Origin: an uncultured Eubacteriales bacterium
GTDB lineage: Bacteria; Bacillota; Clostridia; Oscillospirales; CAG-272
NCBI GenBank assembly: GCA_934378145.1
Contig: CAKXXW010000044.1
Span: forward strand, 1-11,660
DNA length: 11,660 nt
Reading direction: 5' to 3'
The notes under the pieces are model-generated. The model ran no database searches and was not told where the DNA came from. It worked only from the letters and a program-made list of their open reading frames with translations. Numbering within the stretch: position 1 is the first letter of the stretch; each line of letters starts with the position of its first letter. The translations under genes and the position numbers were made by a program. Below, piece after piece: positions 1 through 6,877 of this stretch.

Positions 1-1
1 G

Positions 2-30
2 ATTATACCACAAAGCCCCTCCAATGTCAA
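2..30 (-). promoter_or_regulatory. Consensus sigma-A-type promoter firing left, out of the window
   Basis: Read on the minus strand, an exact TTGACA (-35, positions 25-30) is separated by 17 bases from an exact TATAAT (-10, positions 2-7). Both hexamers and the spacing match the consensus. The start of transcription would fall a few bases beyond position 1, so the gene served lies outside the window. The promoter is downstream of the ktrBA terminator at 145-175, so it is a fresh start rather than an internal promoter. Confidence 0.85.
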
Positions 31-121
31 TAGAATTTCGAAAAAATATTTTATTTGTCCATTCATTTGTGAACAAAATCCATTTGAGCTTCATTTTTAT
101 GGTCTTAAAAGCCCCTTTTGC

Positions 122-146
122 TTCGTAGAGTTGGTAACTCTACGAA
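122..146. repeat. Perfect 11-bp stem hairpin next to the ktrBA terminator
   Basis: Positions 122-132 and 136-146 are perfect reverse complements around a three-base loop (133-135). On the plus strand the stem is followed by a run of A, not T. On the minus strand it is followed by CAAAAGGGG. It is therefore not itself a classical intrinsic terminator on either strand. It could assist the adjoining terminator, protect an RNA 3' end or bind a protein. Its role is unknown. Confidence 0.6.
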
Positions 147-175
147 AAAAAGTCCCCGAAATCGGGGACTTTTTT
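145..175. terminator. Bidirectional intrinsic terminator after ktrA
   Basis: A GC-rich 9-bp stem (151-159 with 162-170, two-base loop AA) is flanked by a run of seven A on the left and six T on the right. It reads as stem plus U-tract on both strands. On the minus strand it lies about 75 bases beyond the ktrA stop codon and should end the ktrBA transcript. It would also stop any plus-strand transcript entering from the left edge. Confidence 0.9.
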
Positions 176-195
176 CATTATATCCGATTTTTAAG

Positions 196-229
196 GATCG
201 CGGCAGTAAGCGCTTCCGCGGTCTTTTTT
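196..229 (+). terminator. Possible plus-strand terminator
   Basis: An 8-bp stem (196-203 with 216-223, one G-T wobble, 12-base loop) is followed directly by six T (224-229), which fits an intrinsic terminator on the plus strand. No plus-strand gene is visible upstream in the window, so it would act on transcripts arriving from the left. On the minus strand there is no useful T-run. The large loop and wobble pair keep confidence low. Confidence 0.4.
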
Positions 230-251
230 GCTTTTGCGGGACTTCTTTGAC

Positions 252-902
252 TTATTTTTCCTTCATTACTCTCGCGATATCCTCGTCGTTTCCGATGACC
301 GATACCTTCTCGCCCGCCGTGAACACCCGGTCGGGGCGCGGTGAAACATCGACATTGCCCTCCGCATCGGTGAGCGCTATGATATTGACCCCGAAGCGGC
401 GGCGGACATTCAGCTCGATAAGGTTCTTCCCTATCCACGAGGCGGGGACCTTCATCTCTATTATCGTATATCCCGAAAATTCGGTGTATTCGGTGACATT
501 TTCCTTCACGAGCTTGAAGGCGAGCTTCTCGCCCATATCCTTCTCGGGGAAGACTATCATATCAGCGCCGAGGTGCTGAAGCACCCTCATATGTCCGTCA
601 TTGACCGCGCGGACGATGACCTTCTTCACGCCTATCTCCTTGAGCATTATCGTGAGAAGGATGCTCTCATTTATATTTCCGGTAAAGCACACCACGGCGC
701 AGTCGTAGTCCTTCACGCCCGAGGCGCGCATGACCGATTCGTTCGTCGGGTCGCCTATGACGGCATTCGTGACGAAGTCGGCGATCTCGCTCACCCTGTC
801 ATCATCGGTGTCGATGACCATTACCTGCTTGCCCTCCTCCGCCAGAGACAACGCAAGCGACTGACCGAATTTTCCGAGTCCTATTATGCAGAAACTTTCC
901 AT
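252..902 (-). CDS. ktrA: KtrA/TrkA-type potassium channel regulatory (RCK) subunit
   Basis: This 216-aa protein is the cytosolic gating subunit of a Ktr potassium uptake system. It binds nucleotide and sits as a ring under the membrane subunit KtrB. The N-terminal RCK_N (Rossmann) domain starts at once, with the dinucleotide motif GLGKFG at residues 8-13, an acidic residue closing strand two (D31) and GDPTN at 50-54. The family motif GADMIVFPE is at 112-120. Residues about 137-214 form the RCK_C domain, which in Bacillota homologues can bind cyclic di-AMP. That binding is family knowledge, not visible here. Length is normal (about 220 aa). The start at 902 is supported by GAGG ten bases upstream. 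It follows ktrB by 21 bases in the same operon and is followed by a strong terminator at 145-175. Confidence 0.95.
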   Translation of the reverse strand: MESFCIIGLGKFGQSLALSLAEEGKQVMVIDTDDDRVSEIADFVTNAVIGDPTNESVMRASGVKDYDCAVVCFTGNINESILLTIMLKEIGVKKVIVRAVNDGHMRVLQHLGADMIVFPEKDMGEKLAFKLVKENVTEYTEFSGYTIIEMKVPASWIGKNLIELNVRRRFGVNIIALTDAEGNVDVSPRPDRVFTAGEKVSVIGNDEDIARVMKEK

Positions 903-923
903 TTTATAAAAACCTCACAGCTT

Positions 924-2291
924 TCAGCCTATAAGCAGATTTGCGTCGGGATAGGATATGCTCGAACTTGTCGAGGAGGTATGCCTCATCGTCATCGCAT
1001 ACGCGACCGTGAAGATCCCGACACGCCCGAGATACATAAGCACGATAAGCACGAGCTTTGAAAACACCGACAGCCCCGCAGTTATTCCGACGGTGACTCC
1101 CACGGTGTTCACAGCCGAGGCGACCTCGTACAGCACCGCCCCGATCGAGAGTCCGTCCTCCGCCGCGAGAAGCAGCAGAGTGCCGCCTATCATCAGCCCG
1201 AGCTGAACGGTGAAGACCGCCACCGCTCGGGTGAAGCTGTCCTTCGATATCCTTCTGTTGAGGATGACTATCTCCTTCTTACCGAGCGCCACGCACCAGA
1301 CGGTATAGATAAGCACTCCGACGGTGACGACCTTCGCGCCGCCGGCGGTAGAACCCGATGCGCCTCCGATAAACATAAGGACCGATGAGAAGAGCAGCGT
1401 TCCCTCTCTGAAATTCGCGCTGTTCACGCTCGCAAAACCCGAAGTCCTCAGGCACGCCGAATGAAAGAGCGCCGCACGGATCTTCTCGTTCCACGAAAGC
1501 CCGCCGAAGGTCCCCGCATTGTTCCACTCAAAAAGCGCGATTATGACCGTTCCCCCGACAAGGAGTATCGCAGTTATGATAAGCACGAGCTTTGAGTAGA
1601 CCGAGAGCCGCTTCTTCTTCCTCTGGAAAAAGTTCAGCACATCCGACCAGACGAGGAAGCCGATGCCTCCTATCGCCGTCAGAAAGATCAGAGTATAGCT
1701 CACGACGGGGTCCTTCGCATAGTCGCAGACCGAATTTCCCGTTCCGAAGACATCAAATCCGGCGTTACAGAACGCCGAGATCGAGGTAAAGCAACTCATC
1801 CAGATGCCCTTCGCCCCGAACTGCGGCACGAGCCTTGTCATCAGCACAAGTGCTCCGAGCGATTCAAATATCGCCGTGCCTATGACTATCTTACGAAGAA
1901 GCTCGAACACGCTCTCGTAGGAATTGAGGTTATAGGACATCGCGATCATCATCCTGTCCCGCGGGGTCATGGCTCGCCCTATGAGAAGACCGCCGAGAAC
2001 GGCGACCGTCATAAAACCGAGACCGCCTATCTGTATCATTATGATTATTATGATCTGCCCGAAGACGCTCCAATAGGCTCCGGTATCGACGGGTATCAGT
2101 CCGGTGACGCAGGTCGCGCTGACCGAGGTGAAGAGCGCCGTAATGAAGTCGGTCCCCTGCCTTGCCTGTGAGGACACCGGCAGCATCAGAAGCAGCGTCC
2201 CTATAAGTATCACCGCGAGAAATCCGAGCGACATAACGCCCGTCATATTCATTTTTCTGCGTTTAAGCAGTTTCTTTTTTACCTTATCCAT
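924..2291 (-). CDS. ktrB: KtrB/TrkH-family potassium uptake membrane subunit
   Basis: This 455-aa integral membrane protein forms the potassium pathway of a Ktr system and works with KtrA encoded just downstream. The sequence shows four repeated M1-P-M2 units. Their selectivity-filter loops are at CVTGL (61-65), CNAGF (175-179), RTSGF (282-286) and NTVGVT (395-400), each with the expected filter glycine. The intramembrane gating loop of the family is visible as GGASGSTAGGAK (309-320). The N-terminus is basic and short, and length matches KtrB (about 450 aa). The start at 2291 has AGAGG only three bases away, closer than ideal. Internal Met codons (2252, 2246) are possible but would trim the basic N-terminus seen in homologues. 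Expression is expected from the consensus promoter at 2327-2355. A leader of only about 30 nt leaves no room for a cyclic di-AMP riboswitch. Confidence 0.95.
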   Translation of the reverse strand: MDKVKKKLLKRRKMNMTGVMSLGFLAVILIGTLLLMLPVSSQARQGTDFITALFTSVSATCVTGLIPVDTGAYWSVFGQIIIIIMIQIGGLGFMTVAVLGGLLIGRAMTPRDRMMIAMSYNLNSYESVFELLRKIVIGTAIFESLGALVLMTRLVPQFGAKGIWMSCFTSISAFCNAGFDVFGTGNSVCDYAKDPVVSYTLIFLTAIGGIGFLVWSDVLNFFQRKKKRLSVYSKLVLIITAILLVGGTVIIALFEWNNAGTFGGLSWNEKIRAALFHSACLRTSGFASVNSANFREGTLLFSSVLMFIGGASGSTAGGAKVVTVGVLIYTVWCVALGKKEIVILNRRISKDSFTRAVAVFTVQLGLMIGGTLLLLAAEDGLSIGAVLYEVASAVNTVGVTVGITAGLSVFSKLVLIVLMYLGRVGIFTVAYAMTMRHTSSTSSSISYPDANLLIG

Positions 2292-2308
2292 AATCCTCTT
2301 TTCATCTC

Positions 2309-2322
2309 CCGATGGGGATCGG
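2309..2322 (-). other. Small hairpin at the predicted 5' end of the ktrB mRNA
   Basis: Five-base arms (2309-2313 and 2318-2322) are perfect complements around a four-base loop. The predicted transcription start (about 2320) lies at this hairpin, so the stem would sit at or very near the 5' end of the ktrBA mRNA. It could protect the end from decay. It is short and may be chance. Confidence 0.3.
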
Positions 2323-2326
2323 AAAG

Positions 2327-2355
2327 ATTATAGCACCAACGGGGACTTTTGTCAA
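2327..2355 (-). promoter_or_regulatory. Consensus promoter of ktrBA
   Basis: On the minus strand there is an exact TTGACA (2350-2355), a 17-base spacer and an exact TATAAT (2327-2332). Transcription should start near 2320, giving a leader of about 30 nt before the ktrB start at 2291. The -35 hexamer contains the TGA stop codon (2352-2354) of the upstream membrane protein gene, so the two units are fused at base level. No terminator lies between them. Confidence 0.92.
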
Positions 2356-3797
2356 TCCATATTGCGGCGAACAAGGCGACAAAGTGTCGACAAAGCCCGA
2401 CCTGTATTCTCGTCTCCCGGGTCGGTTTCGGCATAGGCAACAGTCTCGAATGCCTCGGTTATGCCTTCTATCCCCTCGTTATCCCTCTCGCGCGACAGCT
2501 TTGCAGCGATCTGCCTCGGGGTATCCGAGCGCCGGATCCCTCGCCCCGCGCGGAGAAGGCAGGCGACAAGCGTCGAATAGGCGTAGATCAGCTTTTCGCC
2601 GTTGCCGTTTACCGAGTCGAGCCTTTTTTTGAAGTCCTCAAAGCTTCCGGCAGGCGCGATGCGCACATTTTTCCTGTTTCGTTCGCGGAAGCTCTGGCGC
2701 TGCCTTTCCTCGTCACGGTAGCTGTAAAAGCCCGGCTCGACGACGGCGGGGCGCCTTCTGCGCTCGAAAAGCGCCGAAAGGAATTCGGCGAAAGAGGCGA
2801 TGAAGCCCTTCACGGAGGCTATGACCGAGCGGAGCCATTCGCTCTGCCGGAATATGATAAATATCATCGTGGCGGCAAAGATCGCGACGATGAAAACGAG
2901 AGAGACCTCGTTTATCGCCTTCTCCGCACCCGTTTTGCCGAAGATTATTCCGACTGCCTGCGTTGCGCCCTCCTCGGCCGGAGTTTCCCTGTCGCTGTCC
3001 GGAATATTCGTGATAAGCACAAGTATCGCGCGTATCAGCACCGCAAGCCCGTTCAGCGCTCCGAACAGCAGAAGAGCTGCCGCCGCAAGGAAAACAAGAA
3101 GCGTTGATGTCAGCGCCATATTGTAGACCCTTGCCTTCGCGCTCATAAAAGAAACAGACTCTACACACCTGTACTGCCGCGTTATATTGCCCTGATTTAT
3201 CAGCACCATAGTTATCACTATGTATAAAAACATACAGACCGACACTGTAAAGAGCGGCGCCGGCGCTATGGCATTTAAGATGAACGCCGCAAGCATAAAG
3301 GGCAGACCTATCATAGGGTACCTTATCACGGTGAACCTCTGATACGGGAAGAACCACAGCACGCTTCCGCATATCATAAGCGCCGCGGCAAGGCATCCGT
3401 ATACATAAGGTAATAAATTTCCGTCCGTATAGTAAATCTCACCGGCGCTATCTGCGGCGGCGCGAAGTCCCGCATCTATCGGCGAAATGAGAAGGAAGCC
3501 GACCGCGACCGCAATGACTATCGGTAATGCGGCACGCCCGACATTGAAGAATTTTGTGTTGCTCTCATATACCCCGTCGTCGCCCCGCCGCTCGAAGTTG
3601 CTGATGCGGCAGACAAGCGCCTGTATCAGCCACCCTGCCCCCATAAAGGCAAAGACTATCGGCATCGTCAGCACCGACGGCAGTCGGCTCGGGAGCAGGA
3701 GCGGCACCGCAAAAGAGCATACCGGACATAAAAAAGACAAAAATGCCGCAAAGGTATAGATCCTTCCGAAGCGTATCTCCTCACGCGTCCGCGTCAT
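2352..3797 (-). CDS. Polytopic membrane protein with DUF4129-like C-terminal tail
   Basis: This 481-aa protein is the last gene of the moxR operon. Hydrophobic segments appear at about 11-35, 42-63, 88-106, 131-150, 160-179, 183-200, one or two within 226-265, and 298-316. A basic cytosolic linker follows (343-380). Residues about 403-478 resemble the DUF4129 tail of TgpA-like transglutaminases: an AY...L segment, a Gly-rich turn, then TPRQIAAKL (426-434) and a late alpha-helical stretch with AYAET. The transglutaminase core usually found between the membrane part and DUF4129 is absent: the region between the helices is far too short and has no Cys/His/Asp set. The start at 3797 has GGAGG ten bases upstream and lies 17 bases after the DUF58 gene. 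Function is unknown. From context it may be a membrane partner of the MoxR/DUF58 pair. The DUF4129 match is by eye. Confidence 0.85.
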   Translation of the reverse strand: MTRTREEIRFGRIYTFAAFLSFLCPVCSFAVPLLLPSRLPSVLTMPIVFAFMGAGWLIQALVCRISNFERRGDDGVYESNTKFFNVGRAALPIVIAVAVGFLLISPIDAGLRAAADSAGEIYYTDGNLLPYVYGCLAAALMICGSVLWFFPYQRFTVIRYPMIGLPFMLAAFILNAIAPAPLFTVSVCMFLYIVITMVLINQGNITRQYRCVESVSFMSAKARVYNMALTSTLLVFLAAAALLLFGALNGLAVLIRAILVLITNIPDSDRETPAEEGATQAVGIIFGKTGAEKAINEVSLVFIVAIFAATMIFIIFRQSEWLRSVIASVKGFIASFAEFLSALFERRRRPAVVEPGFYSYRDEERQRQSFRERNRKNVRIAPAGSFEDFKKRLDSVNGNGEKLIYAYSTLVACLLRAGRGIRRSDTPRQIAAKLSRERDNEGIEGITEAFETVAYAETDPGDENTGRALSTLCRLVRRNMD

Positions 3798-3814
3798 AAG
3801 CCCTTCTCCTCCCT

Positions 3815-5005
3815 TCAGCAGTTCATAAAGTAAATATCGACATCCTCGGGCAGGATCATCTCCCGCCGCGTCGAGGTCACATAGTAGATAACATTGACCC
3901 CGTGATTCCTCATCAGCGGATAAAGATTCAGCATCCGCCGGTCTATGTAGGGTGAAACTATTATAAGATTTTCGCTGTCGCGGTAAAGCTCGGGATTTTC
4001 CGAAATGTGATCGAACATCCGCTCGGCGGGAATCGAGATAGAGAGCTTCAGCGAAGCGAGCGCCCGCAGAGCCGAGAGCATATCCTCTCTCCCTCGGAAG
4101 GGTTCGCTCATCATTATCTTCTCACCCGTCGGGTCATCCGACACGGGAAAGAACGCCTCGCTCCCTTCGCACGGGTTGTTCACGATAAGGCGCACCGGAA
4201 TATCCTCTGTCGCCACGCGGTCAAGGATCGAAGCTGCGACTCTGATGCTCCGCTCGACCGCAAAAGCATCCGACGGTCTGTCGGGGTACTGCTCTATCTC
4301 ACGCGAGTTCATATTGAGGACTATATTGAATCTGTGCCTGACCGTCCTCTCCTCCGAATTTACCATAAGGCAACCGTGCGAGGCGCTCGATTTCCAATTG
4401 ATCCGATTCACGGGATCGCCCGGCATATACTCTCTCGCGCCGCATATCCTCAGCGGGTCGGTCACGGGACAGATATTGCTCACTATGTCGCCGCAAAGGT
4501 ATTTTGACGAAGTGAAATTATCCTCAAGGCTCATCGCCGACGGCAGAACGGTCAGCTTCGGTCGCCTGTCCTCGGGGAATTCAAGCTCCTTCGTCCCGCG
4601 GAAAAGCCCGAAAAGGTCTGTCGTCCCGATTATCACACCCGAAAGGGTATATTCTCCCCTTCCGGTGCACCTCACCCTCCAGCGGCGCCTGACCGTTGCC
4701 CCGGGGCGAAGCATAAATATGCTCTGTATATATCCCGTAAGGTTAGTCTTCGCCCTGCCGTTCTTTTCCTCGAAGATGCAGAAGCGAAGTCCCTCCGGCA
4801 GATTCGTGTCGCTCCTCACATAGGGAAGCGGCAGCCTTCCGGTGTTCGTGACCTCCTCGAAAAGGTACACATCGTCGCCCTCATATACCTCGTCCGAGCC
4901 GAAGGATACCGAATAGGACAGCCCCGACCGGCTGTATTTCTTATATATCAGATATTCGGCAAGGATAACGCCGAATATCGCGCCGAGAAGCGCGAAAAAA
5001 ACCAT
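3815..5005 (-). CDS. DUF58 domain protein
   Basis: This 396-aa protein has one N-terminal membrane segment (1-20), a beta-rich region (about 30-150) and the DUF58 core. The diagnostic motif is intact: REYMPGDPVNRINWKSSA at 191-208, with GDP 196-198, R201, W204 and K205. A von Willebrand A-like fold commonly follows in this family. The hydrophobic strand FNIVLNM (226-232) and LIIVSPY (347-353) fit that, although I see no clear complete MIDAS motif. DUF58 proteins are typically encoded beside MoxR ATPases and are thought to be their clients or partners in building cell-envelope or secreted complexes. The start at 5005 is supported by AAAGGAG with a six-base spacer. It follows the zinc-ribbon gene by 27 bases and precedes the DUF4129-like gene by 17 bases. 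Many relatives have two N-terminal helices; here only one is clear. Confidence 0.93.
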   Translation of the reverse strand: MVFFALLGAIFGVILAEYLIYKKYSRSGLSYSVSFGSDEVYEGDDVYLFEEVTNTGRLPLPYVRSDTNLPEGLRFCIFEEKNGRAKTNLTGYIQSIFMLRPGATVRRRWRVRCTGRGEYTLSGVIIGTTDLFGLFRGTKELEFPEDRRPKLTVLPSAMSLEDNFTSSKYLCGDIVSNICPVTDPLRICGAREYMPGDPVNRINWKSSASHGCLMVNSEERTVRHRFNIVLNMNSREIEQYPDRPSDAFAVERSIRVAASILDRVATEDIPVRLIVNNPCEGSEAFFPVSDDPTGEKIMMSEPFRGREDMLSALRALASLKLSISIPAERMFDHISENPELYRDSENLIIVSPYIDRRMLNLYPLMRNHGVNVIYYVTSTRREMILPEDVDIYFMNC

Positions 5006-5032
5006 ATCCTTCTCCTTTCCGGACAGATCCTT

Positions 5033-5686
5033 TTATTCTTCCCCGCCGTCCTCTTCGGGTGTAAATGTCGGGGTATGACCCTCGAGCCTTATCAGAGAGT
5101 GACGGCACCGCGGGCAATGCGTCTCGGTATCCGGCAGGACATTGCCGCAGACGACGCATATATACTGCCCCTGCCGCACTGCCGAGAGATTGCAGGGGAA
5201 TTTCAGTCCCCTGCGGAAGCACACCGTATCCCCGTCAAAGAAGAGCCTGCTCATTATTCCGTCGTCATAGAGCCGCTTCTTTTCGGTCTCTCCGTTGCCC
5301 GTGTCGATGAAGAAATACACGACATCCTTTTCAAGGCTCTTTCCGCCGCTCTCGGAGTTATAAGCCCTCACCTCGGCTGCCGAGATCGGACCGCGCGTAA
5401 GCTCCTTTTCCTTTCTGAAGCCCTTTTCGACGAGCACGCCGCATATATTCTTTTCCGACAGGAGCTTTCGCCATATCGCAAAGTAGGCAAAAGCCGTGAT
5501 CGCACAGACAAGGCATACGGCGACGACGGCGCCCGAGCTGCTGTTTATCGGATACCACACCGTGGCAAACGCGAACAGAGCGTAAAGCAGCAGCGTGAGT
5601 ATCGCCCGCCATACATATTTCATTACAATATAGCGCAAAATATCTGCGTTCTCTTTTTTAAGAGGAGGCACCCTTCTCTTTTTCAT
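5033..5686 (-). CDS. Two-helix membrane protein with C-terminal zinc ribbon, unknown function
   Basis: I do not recognise this 217-aa protein as a named family. It has a basic N-terminus, two membrane segments (about 27-45 and 51-72) separated by a very short loop, and a soluble domain of about 75-170. A zinc ribbon follows, with C177-x2-C180-x10-C191-x2-C194, then an acidic tail. Both ends should be cytosolic. A longer reading from 5761 is open but would overlap the end of moxR by 65 bases. I chose 5686 because AAGG lies eight bases upstream. An in-frame ATG at 5692 has only two bases of spacing. It begins 10 bases after the moxR stop codon, which argues for translational coupling. It probably works with MoxR and DUF58, replacing one of the usual accessory genes of such operons. 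Confidence 0.85.
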   Translation of the reverse strand: MKKRRVPPLKKENADILRYIVMKYVWRAILTLLLYALFAFATVWYPINSSSGAVVAVCLVCAITAFAYFAIWRKLLSEKNICGVLVEKGFRKEKELTRGPISAAEVRAYNSESGGKSLEKDVVYFFIDTGNGETEKKRLYDDGIMSRLFFDGDTVCFRRGLKFPCNLSAVRQGQYICVVCGNVLPDTETHCPRCRHSLIRLEGHTPTFTPEEDGGEE

Positions 5687-5696
5687 TGCCATAGCC

Positions 5697-6635
5697 TTAC
5701 TCGATAGGTGCCGCGACGGTATCGAGGATAAGCTCGACGACGGCGTCGTTCGTCTGCGCAAGAGTCCTTGTATTCTGCGTTCTCGTGATTATCCTGTGCG
5801 AGATGACCGGTACCGCGACCGCCTTCACATCGTCGGGGATGACAAAGTCTCTGCCCTCGATCGCGGCATATGCCTGCGATGCACGCATAAGGGCAATGGT
5901 GCCTCTCGGACTCATCCCGAGCCTTATCCTGTTGCTCTCCCGCGTCTCATCGGCGATGCGAAGGATGTAATCCTTTATAAGTCCGCTCACCTTTACCGCC
6001 CTGACCTCGGGATACGCCCCGATTATATCCTCTTTTTTGCATACGGCAGTGAGGCTGTCAAGCGGAGACTCGGTCATATAGCCGTCAAGGACGGCAAGCT
6101 CCGCCTCACGCGAAGGATACCCGAGCGAGAGCTTCATAAGGAATCTGTCGGTCTGCGCCTCGGGGAGCGGAAAGGTGCCTTGCGATTCTATCGGGTTCTG
6201 CGTCGCTATGACGAAGAAGGGTGCCCCGAGCCGGTATGTGACCCCGTCGACAGTCGCCTGCCCCTCACCCATACATTCGAGAAGCGCCGACTGCGTGCGA
6301 GGCGTCGTGCGGTTTATCTCGTCGGCTATAAGTATATTCGTGAACACCGGCCCGCGGCGGAAAGTGAATTCTCCCCTTTTCTGATCGTAGTAATTCACGC
6401 CCGTTATGTCGGCGGGAAGAAGGTCGGGGGTGAATTGGATGCGCTTCGAGTCGGCGCCGACCGACCTTGCGAGCGCACGGGCAAGACTCGTCTTACCCGT
6501 TCCCGGAATATCGTCAAGCAAAATATGACCGCCGGCAAAGAACGCCGTCAGCACGAGCTTTATCTGTTTATCCTTTCCGAATATGACCTTTCCGATATTT
6601 TCGCTTATAGCGGCGGAAAGTTTGTTAACTTTCAT
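5697..6635 (-). CDS. MoxR-family AAA+ ATPase
   Basis: This 312-aa protein is a MoxR-type chaperone ATPase, thought to remodel or activate partner proteins, often those with vWA or DUF58 domains. Walker A is DIPGTGKT (42-49) and Walker B is ILIADEINR (101-109, D105/E106). Sensor 1 is ATQNP (144-148). The family signature FTPDLLPADITG is at 68-79 and GTFPLPEAQTDRF at 153-165. Sensor 2 is MSPRG (241-245). Length and motif order are normal. An upstream in-frame ATG at 6659 has no ribosome binding site. The ATG at 6635 has GGAGG ten bases before it and lies about 26 nt after the predicted transcript start, so it is preferred. It is the first gene of a four-gene operon under the promoter at 6668-6696. 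Confidence 0.96.
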   Translation of the reverse strand: MKVNKLSAAISENIGKVIFGKDKQIKLVLTAFFAGGHILLDDIPGTGKTSLARALARSVGADSKRIQFTPDLLPADITGVNYYDQKRGEFTFRRGPVFTNILIADEINRTTPRTQSALLECMGEGQATVDGVTYRLGAPFFVIATQNPIESQGTFPLPEAQTDRFLMKLSLGYPSREAELAVLDGYMTESPLDSLTAVCKKEDIIGAYPEVRAVKVSGLIKDYILRIADETRESNRIRLGMSPRGTIALMRASQAYAAIEGRDFVIPDDVKAVAVPVISHRIITRTQNTRTLAQTNDAVVELILDTVAAPIE

Positions 6636-6667
6636 AAATAGCCGACCTCCGTGATTCATTTTTTTTG

Positions 6668-6696
6668 ATTATATCATACATTCATATGATTGTCAA
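6668..6696 (-). promoter_or_regulatory. Consensus promoter of the moxR operon
   Basis: On the minus strand an exact TTGACA (6691-6696) and an exact TATAAT (6668-6673) are separated by 17 bases. Transcription should start near 6661 and run leftward into moxR. This match explains why the moxR start codon should be 6635 rather than 6659, which would leave almost no leader. Confidence 0.93.
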
Positions 6697-6703
6697 GGCT
6701 TTT

Positions 6704-6733
6704 TTCACAATTGTACCCCCAACGGCATATTTT
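6704..6733 (+). promoter_or_regulatory. Weak candidate promoter for the ferritin-glm operon
   Basis: On the plus strand TTCACA (6704-6709, five of six to TTGACA) and TATTTT (6728-6733, four of six to TATAAT) are 18 bases apart. This is the best plus-strand candidate I find between 6660 and 6877, but it is unremarkable beside the three exact promoters on the other strand. If real, the leader would be about 135 nt and would contain the whole inverted-repeat element at 6755-6846. Confidence 0.25.
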
Positions 6734-6754
6734 GGATATGGGAAAGAATCAAGG

Positions 6755-6846
6755 CATCACCGCGCAATTCCGATGGTACAATTGCGAAGTCGGATTTTTC
6801 GTCAGACGATACCAAAAATTCGCAGGCTGCGCATTGCGCGGTGATG
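6755..6846 (+). repeat. 92-nt element closed by a perfect 14-bp inverted repeat
   Basis: Positions 6755-6768 and 6833-6846 are exact reverse complements, 14 of 14 bases. Inside are further pairings: 6769-6773 with 6790-6794, 6794-6799 plus 6800-6802 with 6814-6819 plus 6806-6808, and 6821-6824 with 6828-6831. Together these would make a compact multi-branched fold. Competing pairings also exist: 6763-6769 with 6780-6786 (7 bp) would break the outer stem, and 6783-6788 pairs with 6819-6824 (6 bp). The element ends 14 bases before the ribosome binding site of the next gene. It could be a structured 5' leader (regulatory RNA) or a small palindromic dispersed repeat. It does not have tRNA features. 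I cannot tell these options apart here. Confidence 0.7.
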
Positions 6847-6877
6847 ACTCAAACCGTACGAAAGGATGCATACGACC

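Noticed and set aside
66..77. Operator-like inverted repeat TTTGT-GA-ACAAA about 35 bases upstream of the promoter at 2-30
   Set aside because: Arms are only five bases and lie in an AT-rich stretch, so chance is likely. No regulator is known from the window.
2349..3107. A 252-codon plus-strand open frame over the DUF4129-like membrane gene
   Set aside because: The product is basic, low in pattern and antisense to a gene with clear membrane helices and a good ribosome binding site.
6755..6846. The 92-nt element as a tRNA or tRNA-like gene
   Set aside because: The closing stem is 14 bp rather than 7, there is no T-loop consensus and no CCA end on either strand.
6747..6852. Target-site duplication flanking the 92-nt element (TCAA on both sides)
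   Set aside because: The four-base matches do not abut the inverted repeats and are too short to separate from chance.
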